A stretch of 64,000 bases of DNA from Novacetimonas pomaceti (GCF_003207955.1 NZ_NOXG01000012.1:1-64000); one strand, 5' to 3'. Shown: positions 23,737-32,682, numbered from the stretch's first letter. Notes: generated from the letters alone by a model not told the origin. Program-made: numbers and translations.

Positions 23737-25131
23737 CTACAGGATGTCGTGCTGTTCAACGAGGTCGCGGTCGCGACATTCCGGTATGATAAAGGTCGTG
23801 CCGATGGTAATGCCGGCAAGGAACATGACATAGGCCGCGATTGGCAGCCATGACATCTGGCCCGGATGCGCCGCGTTCGGCGAAAAGGTCGCAACCCACC
23901 TGATGATGCACGAACCGACCAGCGGGGTCAGGCCGCCTGCGATCACCGCCGAGACTTCACGCGACATCGACACGGCCATGTAGCGGTGCCGGGCGCCAAA
24001 CATTTCCGGCAGCATCGCGGCCTGCGTTCCGAACATGCCCCACGTGGTCACGCCCAGCGCCACGGACAGGGCGATCACGGCCGGCACGGGACGCCCGGTG
24101 CTGAAGGCATACCATACCGGCAGCGCCGTCACGGCCTGCAAGATGGCAAAGGTGCGGTATGTCCTTATCCGCCCGAACCTGTCGCTCAGCATGCCTGCGG
24201 CGGGCACGGTAAAGCCACCGACGATGGCAGCCGTGATCAGCGATGTGGTCCCCCACAGACCGGGCAGGCCCATCGTATTGACCAGATAGCTGACCGCCAG
24301 CACCTGATAGATGGACGAGCCGCCATTTTCAGCCATCCGTACGCCAATTCCCGCCAGGATCGTACGCCATGAACTCCGCAGGAGGGAAGCAAGGGATTCA
24401 CGCTCTTCCGCCACCTTGCGCTGGATGGTTTCGAAAGTTGGGGATTCCTTGAGTTTCAGGCGCATGTAAAGCGCGACCACCAGGATTACGGCGCTTACCA
24501 GGAACGGCAGTCGCCATATCCATGAATGCGTGATGTCCGTCACCCCGAACAGCAGGCTGCAATAGACCAGCGCCGCGATGATCGTGCCGATCTGGATGCC
24601 CAGGAACGGCAGCGATGCGTAAAAGCCGCGCTGACCCAGGGGGGCGTATTCCGTCATCATCACGGCCGCCCCCGCCTGCTCCGCCCCTGCCCCCAGTCCC
24701 TGGAGCATCCTGGCCGTAATCAGCAGGACGGGCGCCCATATCCCTATTGTCTGATAGGTAGGGATCAGCCCGATGGCCGTGCTGGCAAGCCCCATGAGGG
24801 TTACCGTCATCAGCAGGACCTTTTTGCGGCCGATATGATCCCCAAGGCGGCCGAAAATGATTCCGCCGATGGGACGGACGGCAAATCCGACAAAATAGGT
24901 CGCAAAGCTGGCGATAAGGCTGGTGACCGGCGTGGCCGACGGGAAGAAAAGTGGCCCGAAAACCAGTGCGGAGGCCAGGCTGTAGAGCGCGAAATCATAA
25001 TATTCCAGCGCGCTTCCCAACGAGCATGTCCATGCCGCGCGACGCAGTTCGCTTACCGTCAGGGCAAGGCGGACCGGCGGCCCCATTATCCGGCCATCTG
25101 CGCCGATGGCCCCGAATGCTGCTTGTGTCAT
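23737..25131 (-). CDS. MFS transporter, metabolite:H+ symporter type
   Basis: This 464-residue protein has 12 predicted membrane segments and the MHS-family layout (KgtP, ProP, ShiA, citrate carriers). The marks are ALEYYDFALYSLASALVFGP in helix 1, GRLGDHIGRKKVLL between helices 2 and 3, and the loop MRLKLKESPTFETIQRKVAE after helix 6. These carriers import dicarboxylates, aromatic acids, betaines or similar metabolites with protons. The start codon overlaps the stop of the upstream oxidoreductase gene by 4 bases. Its place in the operon says it brings in the substrate that the oxidoreductase, hydratase and hydroxyacid dehydrogenase handle. Substrate not identifiable from sequence alone. Confidence 0.9.
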   Translation of the reverse strand: MTQAAFGAIGADGRIMGPPVRLALTVSELRRAAWTCSLGSALEYYDFALYSLASALVFGPLFFPSATPVTSLIASFATYFVGFAVRPIGGIIFGRLGDHIGRKKVLLMTVTLMGLASTAIGLIPTYQTIGIWAPVLLITARMLQGLGAGAEQAGAAVMMTEYAPLGQRGFYASLPFLGIQIGTIIAALVYCSLLFGVTDITHSWIWRLPFLVSAVILVVALYMRLKLKESPTFETIQRKVAEERESLASLLRSSWRTILAGIGVRMAENGGSSIYQVLAVSYLVNTMGLPGLWGTTSLITAAIVGGFTVPAAGMLSDRFGRIRTYRTFAILQAVTALPVWYAFSTGRPVPAVIALSVALGVTTWGMFGTQAAMLPEMFGARHRYMAVSMSREVSAVIAGGLTPLVGSCIIRWVATFSPNAAHPGQMSWLPIAAYVMFLAGITIGTTFIIPECRDRDLVEQHDIL

Positions 25132-26135
25132 GGGATTTCCACTTCGATCTGACGACCCGTACGGGCCGATTCACGAATGGCCAGCGCGATGGCCAGGGCG
25201 GCAAGGCCATCTTCGCCGGTCGCGGCGGGGTGCCCCGCGCCCCGCACCGCACTGCTGAATGCAGCAAGCGCGTAGTGATAGAGGTTGTGATGCTGAACCG
25301 GTATTTCCCGTTCCCCGTCGGCATTGCGCATGAACAGCCGGCCCGCGGCCCGCTGGCTCATGCAGTCACGACCGATCAGGACGCCCCCGCTCCCGTAGAA
25401 CTCCACCCCCCCTTCGGAGAAGGGAACGGTATAGGAGCCATGGATCTGCACCAGCACGTCACCGGGGAAACGCATGACGACCATGATGCCGTCCTCCACG
25501 CCATCGTGGGCAAGGCGACCGCTCTGCGTCATGGCCATGACATGCGTCGGGTTGCTTCCGATCAGGAAACGCAGCGTGTCGATGTCATGGATCGTGCTGT
25601 CGAGAATCAGCCCGCCCCCGTCCGGATCGTTGACGCGCCAGCCATGCAGCGCTTCGGGCAGGAAATTGGCATGGAACACCCGCACGGCATTGAGCCTGCC
25701 GATCGTCCCTTCCCGCAGGAGCTGCCGCAGTTTCTGGTGCATGGCATTGCAGCGCAGGTGATGATTGATCCCCAGAACCACGCCCGCCTCGCGACAGGCG
25801 ACGATCATTTTTTGGGCATCGGCCACATCAAGGGCGATCGGCTTTTCACACAGGACATTTTTACCCGCCGCCGCTGCCGCCAGTGTCTGGCGACAGTGAA
25901 ACTGGTTGGCGGTGCTGATATAGACGGCATCCACCTTCCGGTCCGTCAGGATCGCGTCGATGTCCGTCGTATGGGCGGGAATGCCGTTTTCGGCCGCAAA
26001 TCCGGCGCCGCGTTCCTCGCTTGAACTCAGCACGTTCAGGATCGTGCTGTCAGGTTGCGCGCGAATGGCGTCGATAATCCATTGCCGTGCCACGTTACTC
26101 GCGCCAATCAAGGCCCAACCGATTGGGGTATTCAT
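25128..26135 (-). CDS. Gfo/Idh/MocA family oxidoreductase
   Basis: First gene of the operon. The 335-residue protein has the N-terminal NAD(P)-binding fold (GWALIGASNVARQWIIDAIR), the family lysine motif NVLCEKPIALDVADAQKMI (Lys about residue 94), and a C-terminal alpha/beta domain with GGGLILDSTIHDIDTLRFLI carrying the Asp/His pair expected at the active site. Members oxidise sugars, inositols or sugar acids at a hydroxyl group. A likely role here is the first oxidation of the imported compound. No Shine-Dalgarno is obvious at the ATG; the mRNA may be nearly leaderless. Confidence 0.88.
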   Translation of the reverse strand: MNTPIGWALIGASNVARQWIIDAIRAQPDSTILNVLSSSEERGAGFAAENGIPAHTTDIDAILTDRKVDAVYISTANQFHCRQTLAAAAAGKNVLCEKPIALDVADAQKMIVACREAGVVLGINHHLRCNAMHQKLRQLLREGTIGRLNAVRVFHANFLPEALHGWRVNDPDGGGLILDSTIHDIDTLRFLIGSNPTHVMAMTQSGRLAHDGVEDGIMVVMRFPGDVLVQIHGSYTVPFSEGGVEFYGSGGVLIGRDCMSQRAAGRLFMRNADGEREIPVQHHNLYHYALAAFSSAVRGAGHPAATGEDGLAALAIALAIRESARTGRQIEVEIP

Positions 26136-26374
26136 TGGATAAACAGGGACAATTTCAGGCCCTCTCCATTATATATGCACGCTTTTTCCCGAGGGGGCGT
26201 GTCTTCTGTTGTCAGTTGTGGGAAGCAGCTGAATGTTTAATTTTTATTTATTGTTTATTGCCCTGTATTCGGTAACGGGCACGACTTACTTCAAACGTCA
26301 CCCTGTCGGGCCGGTTTTCTCAGGCTGAAAACAAAGTTGTGAAAGTCAGGCGCATTCAGGTCCATATATCTGGT
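26136..26374. promoter_or_regulatory. Intergenic region with candidate promoter of the catabolic operon
   Basis: On the minus strand a perfect TATAAT lies at 26168-26173, 33 bp before the first operon gene, although no good -35 box sits 17 bp upstream. An inverted repeat GCCC/GGGC with an 11-base loop lies just beyond it, near 26260-26280, and an AT-rich stretch around 26230-26260 follows the promoter region. No ORF here is supportable. The half acyl-CoA synthetase ends at 26375 on the same strand, so read-through into the operon is possible. Confidence 0.35.
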
Positions 26375-27304
26375 TCAGCAGCCCTCCAGCCGGGCGCCGC
26401 CTGCGGGGATCGTGATGGTGCCGCCTTTTGCCAGCATGCTTACCAGCAGCGAGGTCTGCCCCGCGTTCCATGCCATGTCGAGCAGGCTGCCGGGAATCTC
26501 CACATTGCCCCTGGGCGCAAGCATGTCCATGGCATAGGTGGTCAGTCGGCTGTACCTGCCCGCCGTATATGTCACGCCGCGCGTCCTGCCTGACCTGCCG
26601 GGGGGATGGAGCAGGAACAGCGGATCATCCGGCGACATGACCACCGGCGTGAAATCTGGTTCGTACCAGTCCACCATGGCATCATAATTGTGATCGCGGC
26701 CCGGCTTCATCGGCACGTCCTCCCCACCGGGCCCGACAACCAGGACCAGTTGCATCCGGCAACGTGAACCGATGATGGCAAGCGCCCTGTCCAGCACGGC
26801 TTTTGGCGATGCATGGTCCGCGACATCACCTGCGTCATGGCCTGTCAGCACGGCAACCGCCCCGCATTCCGCCAGCCGTTCCGCGAGGGAAGGCGCATCC
26901 AGATCCTCGCCCGGTACGACATGCACCGCGCCGATACGGATACAGGCGAGTACTGCCACTATACTTTCGACCATCAGCGGCAGATGGATCGCAACCCTGT
27001 CGCCGCGCTGCACGCCCTGATCCGTCAGGGCGTTTGCCAGACGACAGACCTCCTCATGCAACGTCCTGTAGGACACCCGCCTGTCCGGTCGTGCGCCTGC
27101 CCCATCCCAGGATATCGCGATCCTGTCCCCATGATCGCCAAGATGGCGGTCAATGCACAGGGCGGAGATATTCGGAACGGGAGGGGCGTGTCGTGGCAGC
27201 GGTTGGATACGCGACATTACCGCGTAATCCGCCGGTTGGCCAAAGCGCTGCCGCGCATGGGCGACAGGCAGGATGGAGACATTGTCATAGGTTTTGCCGA
27301 TCAT
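26375..27304 (-). CDS. Half-length acyl-CoA synthetase (AMP-binding N-terminal part only)
   Basis: The protein resembles the first half of acetyl/propionyl-CoA synthetase. GDRIAISWDG, then YRTLHEEVCRLANAL, GVQRGDRVAIHLPL and ACIRIGAVHVVPG are in register with AcsA/PrpE, whose full length is about 630-650 residues; this one stops at 310. The ATP-binding P-loop, normally TSGTTGKPKG, is changed to HPPGRSGRTRG followed by VTYTAGRY, and the sequence ends at the GARLEGC point equivalent to before the FEG(V/T)P region. The later motifs holding the catalytic Lys and adenylate hinge are absent, so adenylation is unlikely. Upstream Met at 27337 also possible; 27304 has AGG at -6. Divergent from a ScfR-like regulator of short-chain acyl metabolism. 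It may be a decayed gene or a pseudo-enzyme. Confidence 0.72.
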   Translation of the reverse strand: MIGKTYDNVSILPVAHARQRFGQPADYAVMSRIQPLPRHAPPVPNISALCIDRHLGDHGDRIAISWDGAGARPDRRVSYRTLHEEVCRLANALTDQGVQRGDRVAIHLPLMVESIVAVLACIRIGAVHVVPGEDLDAPSLAERLAECGAVAVLTGHDAGDVADHASPKAVLDRALAIIGSRCRMQLVLVVGPGGEDVPMKPGRDHNYDAMVDWYEPDFTPVVMSPDDPLFLLHPPGRSGRTRGVTYTAGRYSRLTTYAMDMLAPRGNVEIPGSLLDMAWNAGQTSLLVSMLAKGGTITIPAGGARLEGC

Positions 27305-27633
27305 GGACCTGCTTCCGTCGTTCAACCGCCCCGGCACCCGCGATGCGCGGCGCAGCAGTCAATTAAAGGAGAGGGTGCGCGTGACTTATACGGATGAAAG
27401 CGATGCCGGGCGCAGTTCCGCCCGGCATCCAGTTAAAGATGCCACCGGACGCATTGCGGAATTCCACAAAAACATGTCGTCCGTCGGGGCCGTGGCCCGG
27501 TCATGGCATTTCATCGGTACTGTCCCTGTTTCTTTTTCTTGTCCCGGACTGTGACAAATCGCGGTTGCGGGCGGAAGACGTTTTGCCGTTTAAAGGTGCG
27601 AACGCCACGGTGCGAATTGCAAAGATTGCGAAG

Positions 27634-29079
27634 ATGAAAAAGCCCGCCACCAAAACCTTCACCGGATCGCGTATCCGTCATCAGCGCAACCGCACGGGCA
27701 TGACGCAGAGCGCCCTTGCCGCGAGGCTTGGCATATCGGCCAGTTACCTCAACCAGATCGAGCATGACGTCAGGCCGCTGCCTCTGCCGCTGCTCAATGC
27801 GCTGTGTGACATCTTTCGCGTGGGCGTGGATTATTTCAGCGATACCGAGGAAACGCGCGGCATACAGACCCTGCGTGAGATAATGGCTGATCCCGTCTTC
27901 GACATGCAGGCCGTCAGGCTGGACAGCATTCAGGCCGCCATGCGGGTCGCGCCCGATCTGTGCGCGCAGTTCATCCGGCTTTACCGCGCCTACCTGCTGC
28001 AGCAGGAGCATACCGCCACTCCGCTGGTCGGCAGCAGCCCCCCCTCACGCGCCGGCACGTTCGAGGCACCCGACCGGGTGGAGCCGTACGAGGCCGTCAG
28101 TGACTGGGTTCAGGCCCAGCGGAATTATTTTGACGAGGTCGACCGCACGGCCGAACACCAGTTCGAACTGATGCGACTGGATGACGGCAGCCCCGCCGAA
28201 CAGCTTGCCCGCTATCTGCTGGACCATCACGGCATCCGCACCGAGGTTGACCTCAGCCTGAACCACAAGGGCCTGATGTGGCGCATGGACCGGCGACAGC
28301 GCACCCTGTTCCTGTCGCGCATCGTGCCGTCGGAAAGCAGTACGTTCTGGATGGCGCAGGCGCTGGGTCAGATTGAACATCAGGACGTGTTCGCGCGCAC
28401 CATCCGCCGCTCCCGCCTGCGTGAGAGCGAGGCCCGGGGCCTGGCGCGCGTCTATCTGACCAACTATTTCGCCGGGGCGCTGCTGCTGCCTTACGAGCGG
28501 TTTCGCGCAACCGCCCACGAGGTGCGCCATGATCTGGAACGGCTGCAACGCCATTTCGGCGTCAGTTTCGAACAGGCCTGTCACAGGCTCAGCACCATGC
28601 AGCGGCCGGGCAGCGAAGGAATTCCCTTCTACTTTCTCAAAACCGACATAGCTGGCAACATCCTCAAGAGCTTCAGCGCCAACCGCTTTACCCAGTCCCG
28701 TTTCGGCGGCCCGTGCCCGCTGTGGAATATTTTCCGTGCGTTCAGCACGCCCCTGCAGGTGCAGGTCCAGATGTCACAGACGACCGATGGCGCCGTCTAT
28801 CTCAACATCGCGCGCACCGTCGGTCGTAGCAGCATCTCCTACCTTGACCGCCCGCGCCTGACCGCGGTCGTCCTGGGCTGCTCCATCGCGGATGCCGAAC
28901 ACCTTGTCTATTCCGCAGGCCTCGACCTGAAGGATCCGCGCATGATCATCCCGATCGGGCCGGGCTGCCGCGCCTGCACGCGCGAAAACTGCCACCATCG
29001 CGCGCTGCCGATGGTCGGCCACCGTGTCGATATCAATAACGAGGGTCGCGGCATCGCCCCCTATCGCACGGCGCAGTAA
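27634..29079 (+). CDS. ScfR/RamB-like short-chain acyl metabolism regulator (XRE HTH, DUF2083)
   Basis: The 481-residue protein begins with a Cro/CI-type helix-turn-helix (residues 10-65: RIRHQRNRTGMTQSALAARL, then LGISASYLNQIEHDVRP). An IrrE/ImmA-like middle region follows (ARVYLTNYFAGALLLPYERF, then LQRHFGVSFEQACHRLS), and a C-terminal domain (DUF2083) ends with a Cys cluster, GPGCRACTRENCHHRALP. Known relatives (RamB, PrpR-type, alphaproteobacterial ScfR) control acetate, propionate or glyoxylate-cycle genes in response to acyl-CoA levels. The frame is open from 27394, but the domain starts just after the ATG at 27634, which I take as the start. It is divergent from the half acyl-CoA synthetase, the family's typical target. 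Confidence 0.85.
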   Translation: MKKPATKTFTGSRIRHQRNRTGMTQSALAARLGISASYLNQIEHDVRPLPLPLLNALCDIFRVGVDYFSDTEETRGIQTLREIMADPVFDMQAVRLDSIQAAMRVAPDLCAQFIRLYRAYLLQQEHTATPLVGSSPPSRAGTFEAPDRVEPYEAVSDWVQAQRNYFDEVDRTAEHQFELMRLDDGSPAEQLARYLLDHHGIRTEVDLSLNHKGLMWRMDRRQRTLFLSRIVPSESSTFWMAQALGQIEHQDVFARTIRRSRLRESEARGLARVYLTNYFAGALLLPYERFRATAHEVRHDLERLQRHFGVSFEQACHRLSTMQRPGSEGIPFYFLKTDIAGNILKSFSANRFTQSRFGGPCPLWNIFRAFSTPLQVQVQMSQTTDGAVYLNIARTVGRSSISYLDRPRLTAVVLGCSIADAEHLVYSAGLDLKDPRMIIPIGPGCRACTRENCHHRALPMVGHRVDINNEGRGIAPYRTAQ

Positions 29080-29156
29080 GGGGTGTTCCCTGTCCAGCGG
29101 CAGGCTTTGTCCCGACTGGCGGGAAACCAGATTGCCTGATGCCCCGTTAGGAAGCG

Positions 29157-29176
29157 GCGGCGCCCCGGGGCGCCGC
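29157..29176. promoter_or_regulatory. Perfect 20-bp GC palindrome before idnD
   Basis: GCGGCGCCCCGGGGCGCCGC is self-complementary over 20 bp in the 200-bp gap between the regulator and the L-idonate dehydrogenase gene. It has no T-run, so termination is not clear. It could be an operator or a cruciform-forming site. Confidence 0.4.
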
Positions 29177-29279
29177 GCTGACCCGGAAGAAACCGTGGAA
29201 ATGGCTTTCCGGCCCTGTAACCCGCACCTGACGGTTACATGCGGCCAGAAGCCCGCAACAGGCGGGGAGCGTTAGGAAC

Positions 29280-30362
29280 GTGGATAGTGTGGATCACAAG
29301 GTCGGCCATGAAGAGGCCGTTTTTTCCCTGACCGAGGCACTGGTCATCCATGCCCCGCATGACCTGAGGCTGGAGCCCGCGCCCCAGTCCCCTCCCGGCC
29401 CGGATGAGGTGCGCGTGGACATGGCGTGGGGCGGCATATGCGGCTCCGACCTGCATTATTTCGCCCATGGGGGCGTCGGCGCGTCGGTATTGCATGCCCC
29501 GATGGTTCTGGGACACGAAGTCTCTGGCACTATTGGCGCGATGGGCCGCAATGTGAAGGGCTTTGTCCCGGGCGAAGCCGTGGCCATCCATCCGGCGCGA
29601 CCCTGCGGTCACTGTCCCGAATGCATGCGGGGACAGCGGAACCTGTGTCGCGACATGCGGTTTCTGGGGAGTGCCGCGCGCGATCCGCATACCGATGGCG
29701 GCTTCCGTCGCACGATGACCGTCAGGGCGACGCAGCTGCACCATCTCCCCCCCGGCCTGGACCTGCGCCGGGCCTGCCTTGCCGAACCCCTGTCCGTGGC
29801 CCTGCACGCCATTGCGCGCGCGGGCGACGTGCGGGGGCGTGATGTGATGGTACAGGGGGCGGGCCCGATCGGGCTGTTACTGGTGGCGGGTCTGGCGCAT
29901 CACGGGGCAGGACGGGTCGTGACAACCGACCTGGAGGATTTTCCCCTGCGATGCGCGGGCAGGCTTGGCGCGAACGCGTGCCACAATACCCGTCATGTCG
30001 CGGTGGAGGAAGAATTCGATATCGTATTCGAAGCCACCGGCGTGCCAGCCGCCCTGCCAACGGCCATAGCCCGTACGCGACGCGGCGGCGTACTGGTGCA
30101 GGTCGGCATGTTCCCGCCGGGGGACGTGGCGGTGCCGGTTGCGCAGATCATCAGTCGGGAGCTGGATTACAGGGGAACCTTCCGTTTCGATACGGAATTC
30201 GACGCGGCCCTTGCCTTGCTGGCCGAACATCCCGAAATTGCCGACATTCTGGTTTCGCAGCAGTTTCCCCTGCGCGATTTCGCCACGGCCTTTGCCCTTG
30301 CGCCCGATCGCAGGCAGGCGACAAAAGTCCTGCTGTCCCTGCGCGATCAGGAGATTTCGTGA
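29280..30362 (+). CDS. idnD: L-idonate 5-dehydrogenase-like zinc alcohol dehydrogenase
   Basis: This zinc-dependent medium-chain dehydrogenase (360 residues) would oxidise L-idonate to 5-keto-gluconate, or a related polyol acid. The catalytic zinc site is GICGSDLHYFAHGGVG (Cys) and LGHEVSGTIGAMG (His-Glu), and the structural zinc Cys set is CGHCPECMRGQRNLC. The cofactor fold has VMVQGAGPIGLLLVAGLAHH. The DLHYFAHGGVG motif is that of IdnD. The GTG at 29280, preceded by AGGA, is taken as start. A gluconate 5-dehydrogenase-like SDR gene lies convergent just downstream, and in E. coli IdnD and IdnO act in sequence, which supports the call. Confidence 0.85.
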   Translation: MDSVDHKVGHEEAVFSLTEALVIHAPHDLRLEPAPQSPPGPDEVRVDMAWGGICGSDLHYFAHGGVGASVLHAPMVLGHEVSGTIGAMGRNVKGFVPGEAVAIHPARPCGHCPECMRGQRNLCRDMRFLGSAARDPHTDGGFRRTMTVRATQLHHLPPGLDLRRACLAEPLSVALHAIARAGDVRGRDVMVQGAGPIGLLLVAGLAHHGAGRVVTTDLEDFPLRCAGRLGANACHNTRHVAVEEEFDIVFEATGVPAALPTAIARTRRGGVLVQVGMFPPGDVAVPVAQIISRELDYRGTFRFDTEFDAALALLAEHPEIADILVSQQFPLRDFATAFALAPDRRQATKVLLSLRDQEIS

Positions 30363-30381
30363 AAACAGCCCGTATGATAAA

Positions 30382-30538
30382 AGACTGTTTTAAAGGGAAA
30401 GACCGGCAACACGCTAAAGTCATGAAAAGTTTTTGGTGAAGCTTTTTATAAAAGCGTCGAAAGACGTCGCTTTTTTAAAAAAGGCGACGCCCAAAAACTT
30501 TTTTGATATTTTATCAGCAGGTTATTTTCAAACAGTCT
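30382..30538. repeat. Dispersed palindromic element, full copy A
   Basis: The 157-bp block begins AGACTGTTT and ends AAACAGTCT. Inside, an outer arm AGTTTTTGG pairs with CCAAAAACT and encloses a GAAGCTTTTTATAAAAGC-type hairpin and a GTCGC/GGCGAC hairpin. The same organisation, with the inner hairpins in reverse order, is seen at 44568-44720. It fills the gap between two convergent genes and encodes nothing. It may act as a two-way transcription terminator as well as being a mobile or REP-like repeat. Confidence 0.75.
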
Positions 30539-30561
30539 CCAAGAACATAAATATTTCGGTT

Positions 30562-30581
30562 GCCGCTTTTAAAAAAGCGGC
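30562..30581. terminator. Hairpin in idnD/SDR convergent gap
   Basis: GCCGCTTTT and AAAAGCGGC form a 9-bp stem with a 2-base loop about 105 bp after the SDR stop codon. A short T-run follows on the plus strand. It is a plausible terminator for idnD, or a remnant of the neighbouring repeat. Confidence 0.45.
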
Positions 30582-30685
30582 TTTCCCCGATTGTTCCCAA
30601 AGTCGGACCTATTGGACAGTCCGTAAAGGAAAGCGGCCCATTTCCATCCGCCCCGGCGAACACAGGTGAAATATCCAGCCTGTTT

Positions 30686-31456
30686 TCATACAGAGACGGT
30701 CATGCCGCCATCGACCATAAGTACATGCCCGTTCACGAAACTTGATGCGTCGGAAGACAGGAAGACCGCCGCCCCCACCAGTTCCTCCACATTTCCCCAC
30801 CGACCCGCCGGGGTGCGCTGGCACAGCCATTGGGTAAAGGCCTGGTCCGCCACCAGCTTTTCATTCATTTCCGTCTTGAAATAACCGGGCGCAAGCCCGT
30901 TGATCTGCAGGCCGTGACGGGCCCAGTCCGTTGCCATGCCCCTGGTCAGGTTCCTGACCGCCCCCTTGGTCGCGGTATAGGGGGCGATACCGGGCCGTGC
31001 CAGTTCGCTCTGCACCGAACAGATATTGACGATCTTGCCCCGCCCGCGCGGCAGCATGTGTCGTGCCACGGCCTGCCCCACGAAGAAAACCGCGTTGAGA
31101 TTGGTGGCGATCAGCGCATCCCAGTCCGCCCGGCTGAACTGATCCAGTGGCGCGCGTCGCTGGATGCCCGCATTGTTTATCAGGATATCGATCGGGCCAT
31201 GTTCACGTTCTATTTTTTCGACCCCTGCAATGACGGCATCCTGATCGGTGACGTCAAAGGGCGCGGTCACGACATCCAGCTCCTCGTCCGCCAGCATGGC
31301 GCGGCTTGCCTCCAGCGGTTCGGGATGGCGACCGTTCAGCACAATTTTCGCCCCATACCGGCCAAGGCCCCGCGCCAGGGTCAGGCCGATCCCACGCGAA
31401 GCCCCGGTCACAAGCGCCCGCCTTCCGGAAAGGGAGAAAAGGGTATTGTCGTGCAT
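30686..31456 (-). CDS. idnO: Gluconate 5-dehydrogenase-like short-chain dehydrogenase
   Basis: The 256-residue classical SDR has the TGASRGIG cofactor loop (residues 18-25), the NNAGIQ motif, Ser in NICSVQSELARPG and the YTATKGAV catalytic Tyr-Lys pair. RRAPLDQFSRADWDALIATN and MNEKLVADQAFTQWLCQRTP are the blocks typical of gluconate 5-dehydrogenase (IdnO/Gno), which interconverts 5-keto-D-gluconate and D-gluconate. Its neighbour, an IdnD-like gene on the opposite strand, makes the matching keto acid. The two are convergent rather than an operon, so shared control is not assured. Confidence 0.87.
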   Translation of the reverse strand: MHDNTLFSLSGRRALVTGASRGIGLTLARGLGRYGAKIVLNGRHPEPLEASRAMLADEELDVVTAPFDVTDQDAVIAGVEKIEREHGPIDILINNAGIQRRAPLDQFSRADWDALIATNLNAVFFVGQAVARHMLPRGRGKIVNICSVQSELARPGIAPYTATKGAVRNLTRGMATDWARHGLQINGLAPGYFKTEMNEKLVADQAFTQWLCQRTPAGRWGNVEELVGAAVFLSSDASSFVNGHVLMVDGGMTVSV

Positions 31457-31727
31457 GGCAATTTCCGCCTTATGTTATTTATATCATCGACCATAGCATG
31501 GGCGCCAACCCGTGCCCGCACACGTATCCGCGCGCGGACATGCAATTTCCAGACGGCCTGTCACACATCGCGACGCCGGGGACGGGGTTTGCGTTTCCCC
31601 TGCCCGGTATCCGATCCCGTCCCGGTCATCAGATACATTTCATCTGAAAAATCATAAGATGTCAGACATTATGCGCGGGTGTTGCCGGATTTTCACCATG
31701 AGGCACAGGAACAGGGAGTAGTTTCGG

Positions 31728-32663
31728 ATGGGATCCCGGATCCTTATTGTCGGCGCAGGAGCTGTTGGCGGGTATTTTGGCGCCCGGCTGGCCACGGCGG
31801 GACATGATGTCACCTTTCTGGTGCGCCCGCGACGCAGGCAGCAGATTCACACCGAAGGCCTTTGCCTGATCAGCACCATGGGAGACGAAACCGTTCGCCC
31901 ATCAATGGTCATGGCGAGTGAAATTGACGGTCCGTACGATATCGTCCTTCTCAGCGTGAAGGCCTATTCCCTTGATGCCGCGATGACTGACTTTGCCCCG
32001 GCCGTCGGTCCCGACACCCGCATCATCCCCCTGCTTAACGGCATGCGACACCTCGACATGCTTGCGGCGCGGTTCGGCGCTTCCTCCGTCATGGGGGGGA
32101 CATGCTTCATCGTCAGCAGACTGGACCAGCAGGGACGGATTATCCAGACAGGCCCCCGGCCAAGGCTTTCCTTCGGTGAACTGGCCGGCGCGGATACGCC
32201 GCAGGATCGCACGATTGCGCAAACCCTTTCCGCGCCCGGGTTCGACACGGTGCTTTCATCCAATATCCTGCAGGATATGTGGAACAAATGGGTGCTGCTG
32301 GCGTCACTCGGCACCATATGCTGCCTGATGCGCGGAACGGTGGGGGAAATCGCAAGCCAGCCTTCCGGCCCGGATTTCGCGCGCGCGGTCATCGGCGAAT
32401 GCACATCGGTCGCGACGAAGGCCGGATATCCACTGGCCAAAGACAATGTCGAGGGTATCGTGCGAATGCTGACGAAGGCGGATTCCACCCTCACATCCTC
32501 CATGTATCGCGACCTGATGCAGGGCGCCCCGGTGGAGGCATGCCAGATCATTGGCGATCTGGTAAAACGTGCCCGCGCAGCACAGGTCTCAACCCCCATC
32601 CTGGAACTGGTCGACCTCAACCTGCGTGTCTATGAACGGCAAAGGCAGGACCGGGCCGGATAG
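31728..32663 (+). CDS. 2-dehydropantoate 2-reductase-like protein (ApbA/PanE family)
   Basis: The NADPH-binding motif ILIVGAGAVGGYFGARLATA starts at residue 4, and the C-terminal domain carries NMWNKWVLLASLGTICCLMRG-like and SSMYRDLMQGAPVEACQII blocks seen in ketopantoate reductases (Lys and Glu of the active site). The length of 311 residues is normal. The family also holds many paralogues acting on other 2-keto acids, so the vitamin B5 role is not certain. GGAG nine bases before the ATG at 31728 supports the start. It lies divergent from the SDR gene. Confidence 0.82.
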   Translation: MGSRILIVGAGAVGGYFGARLATAGHDVTFLVRPRRRQQIHTEGLCLISTMGDETVRPSMVMASEIDGPYDIVLLSVKAYSLDAAMTDFAPAVGPDTRIIPLLNGMRHLDMLAARFGASSVMGGTCFIVSRLDQQGRIIQTGPRPRLSFGELAGADTPQDRTIAQTLSAPGFDTVLSSNILQDMWNKWVLLASLGTICCLMRGTVGEIASQPSGPDFARAVIGECTSVATKAGYPLAKDNVEGIVRMLTKADSTLTSSMYRDLMQGAPVEACQIIGDLVKRARAAQVSTPILELVDLNLRVYERQRQDRAG

Positions 32664-32682
32664 GCCCCTGCCGCTCGTGTGT

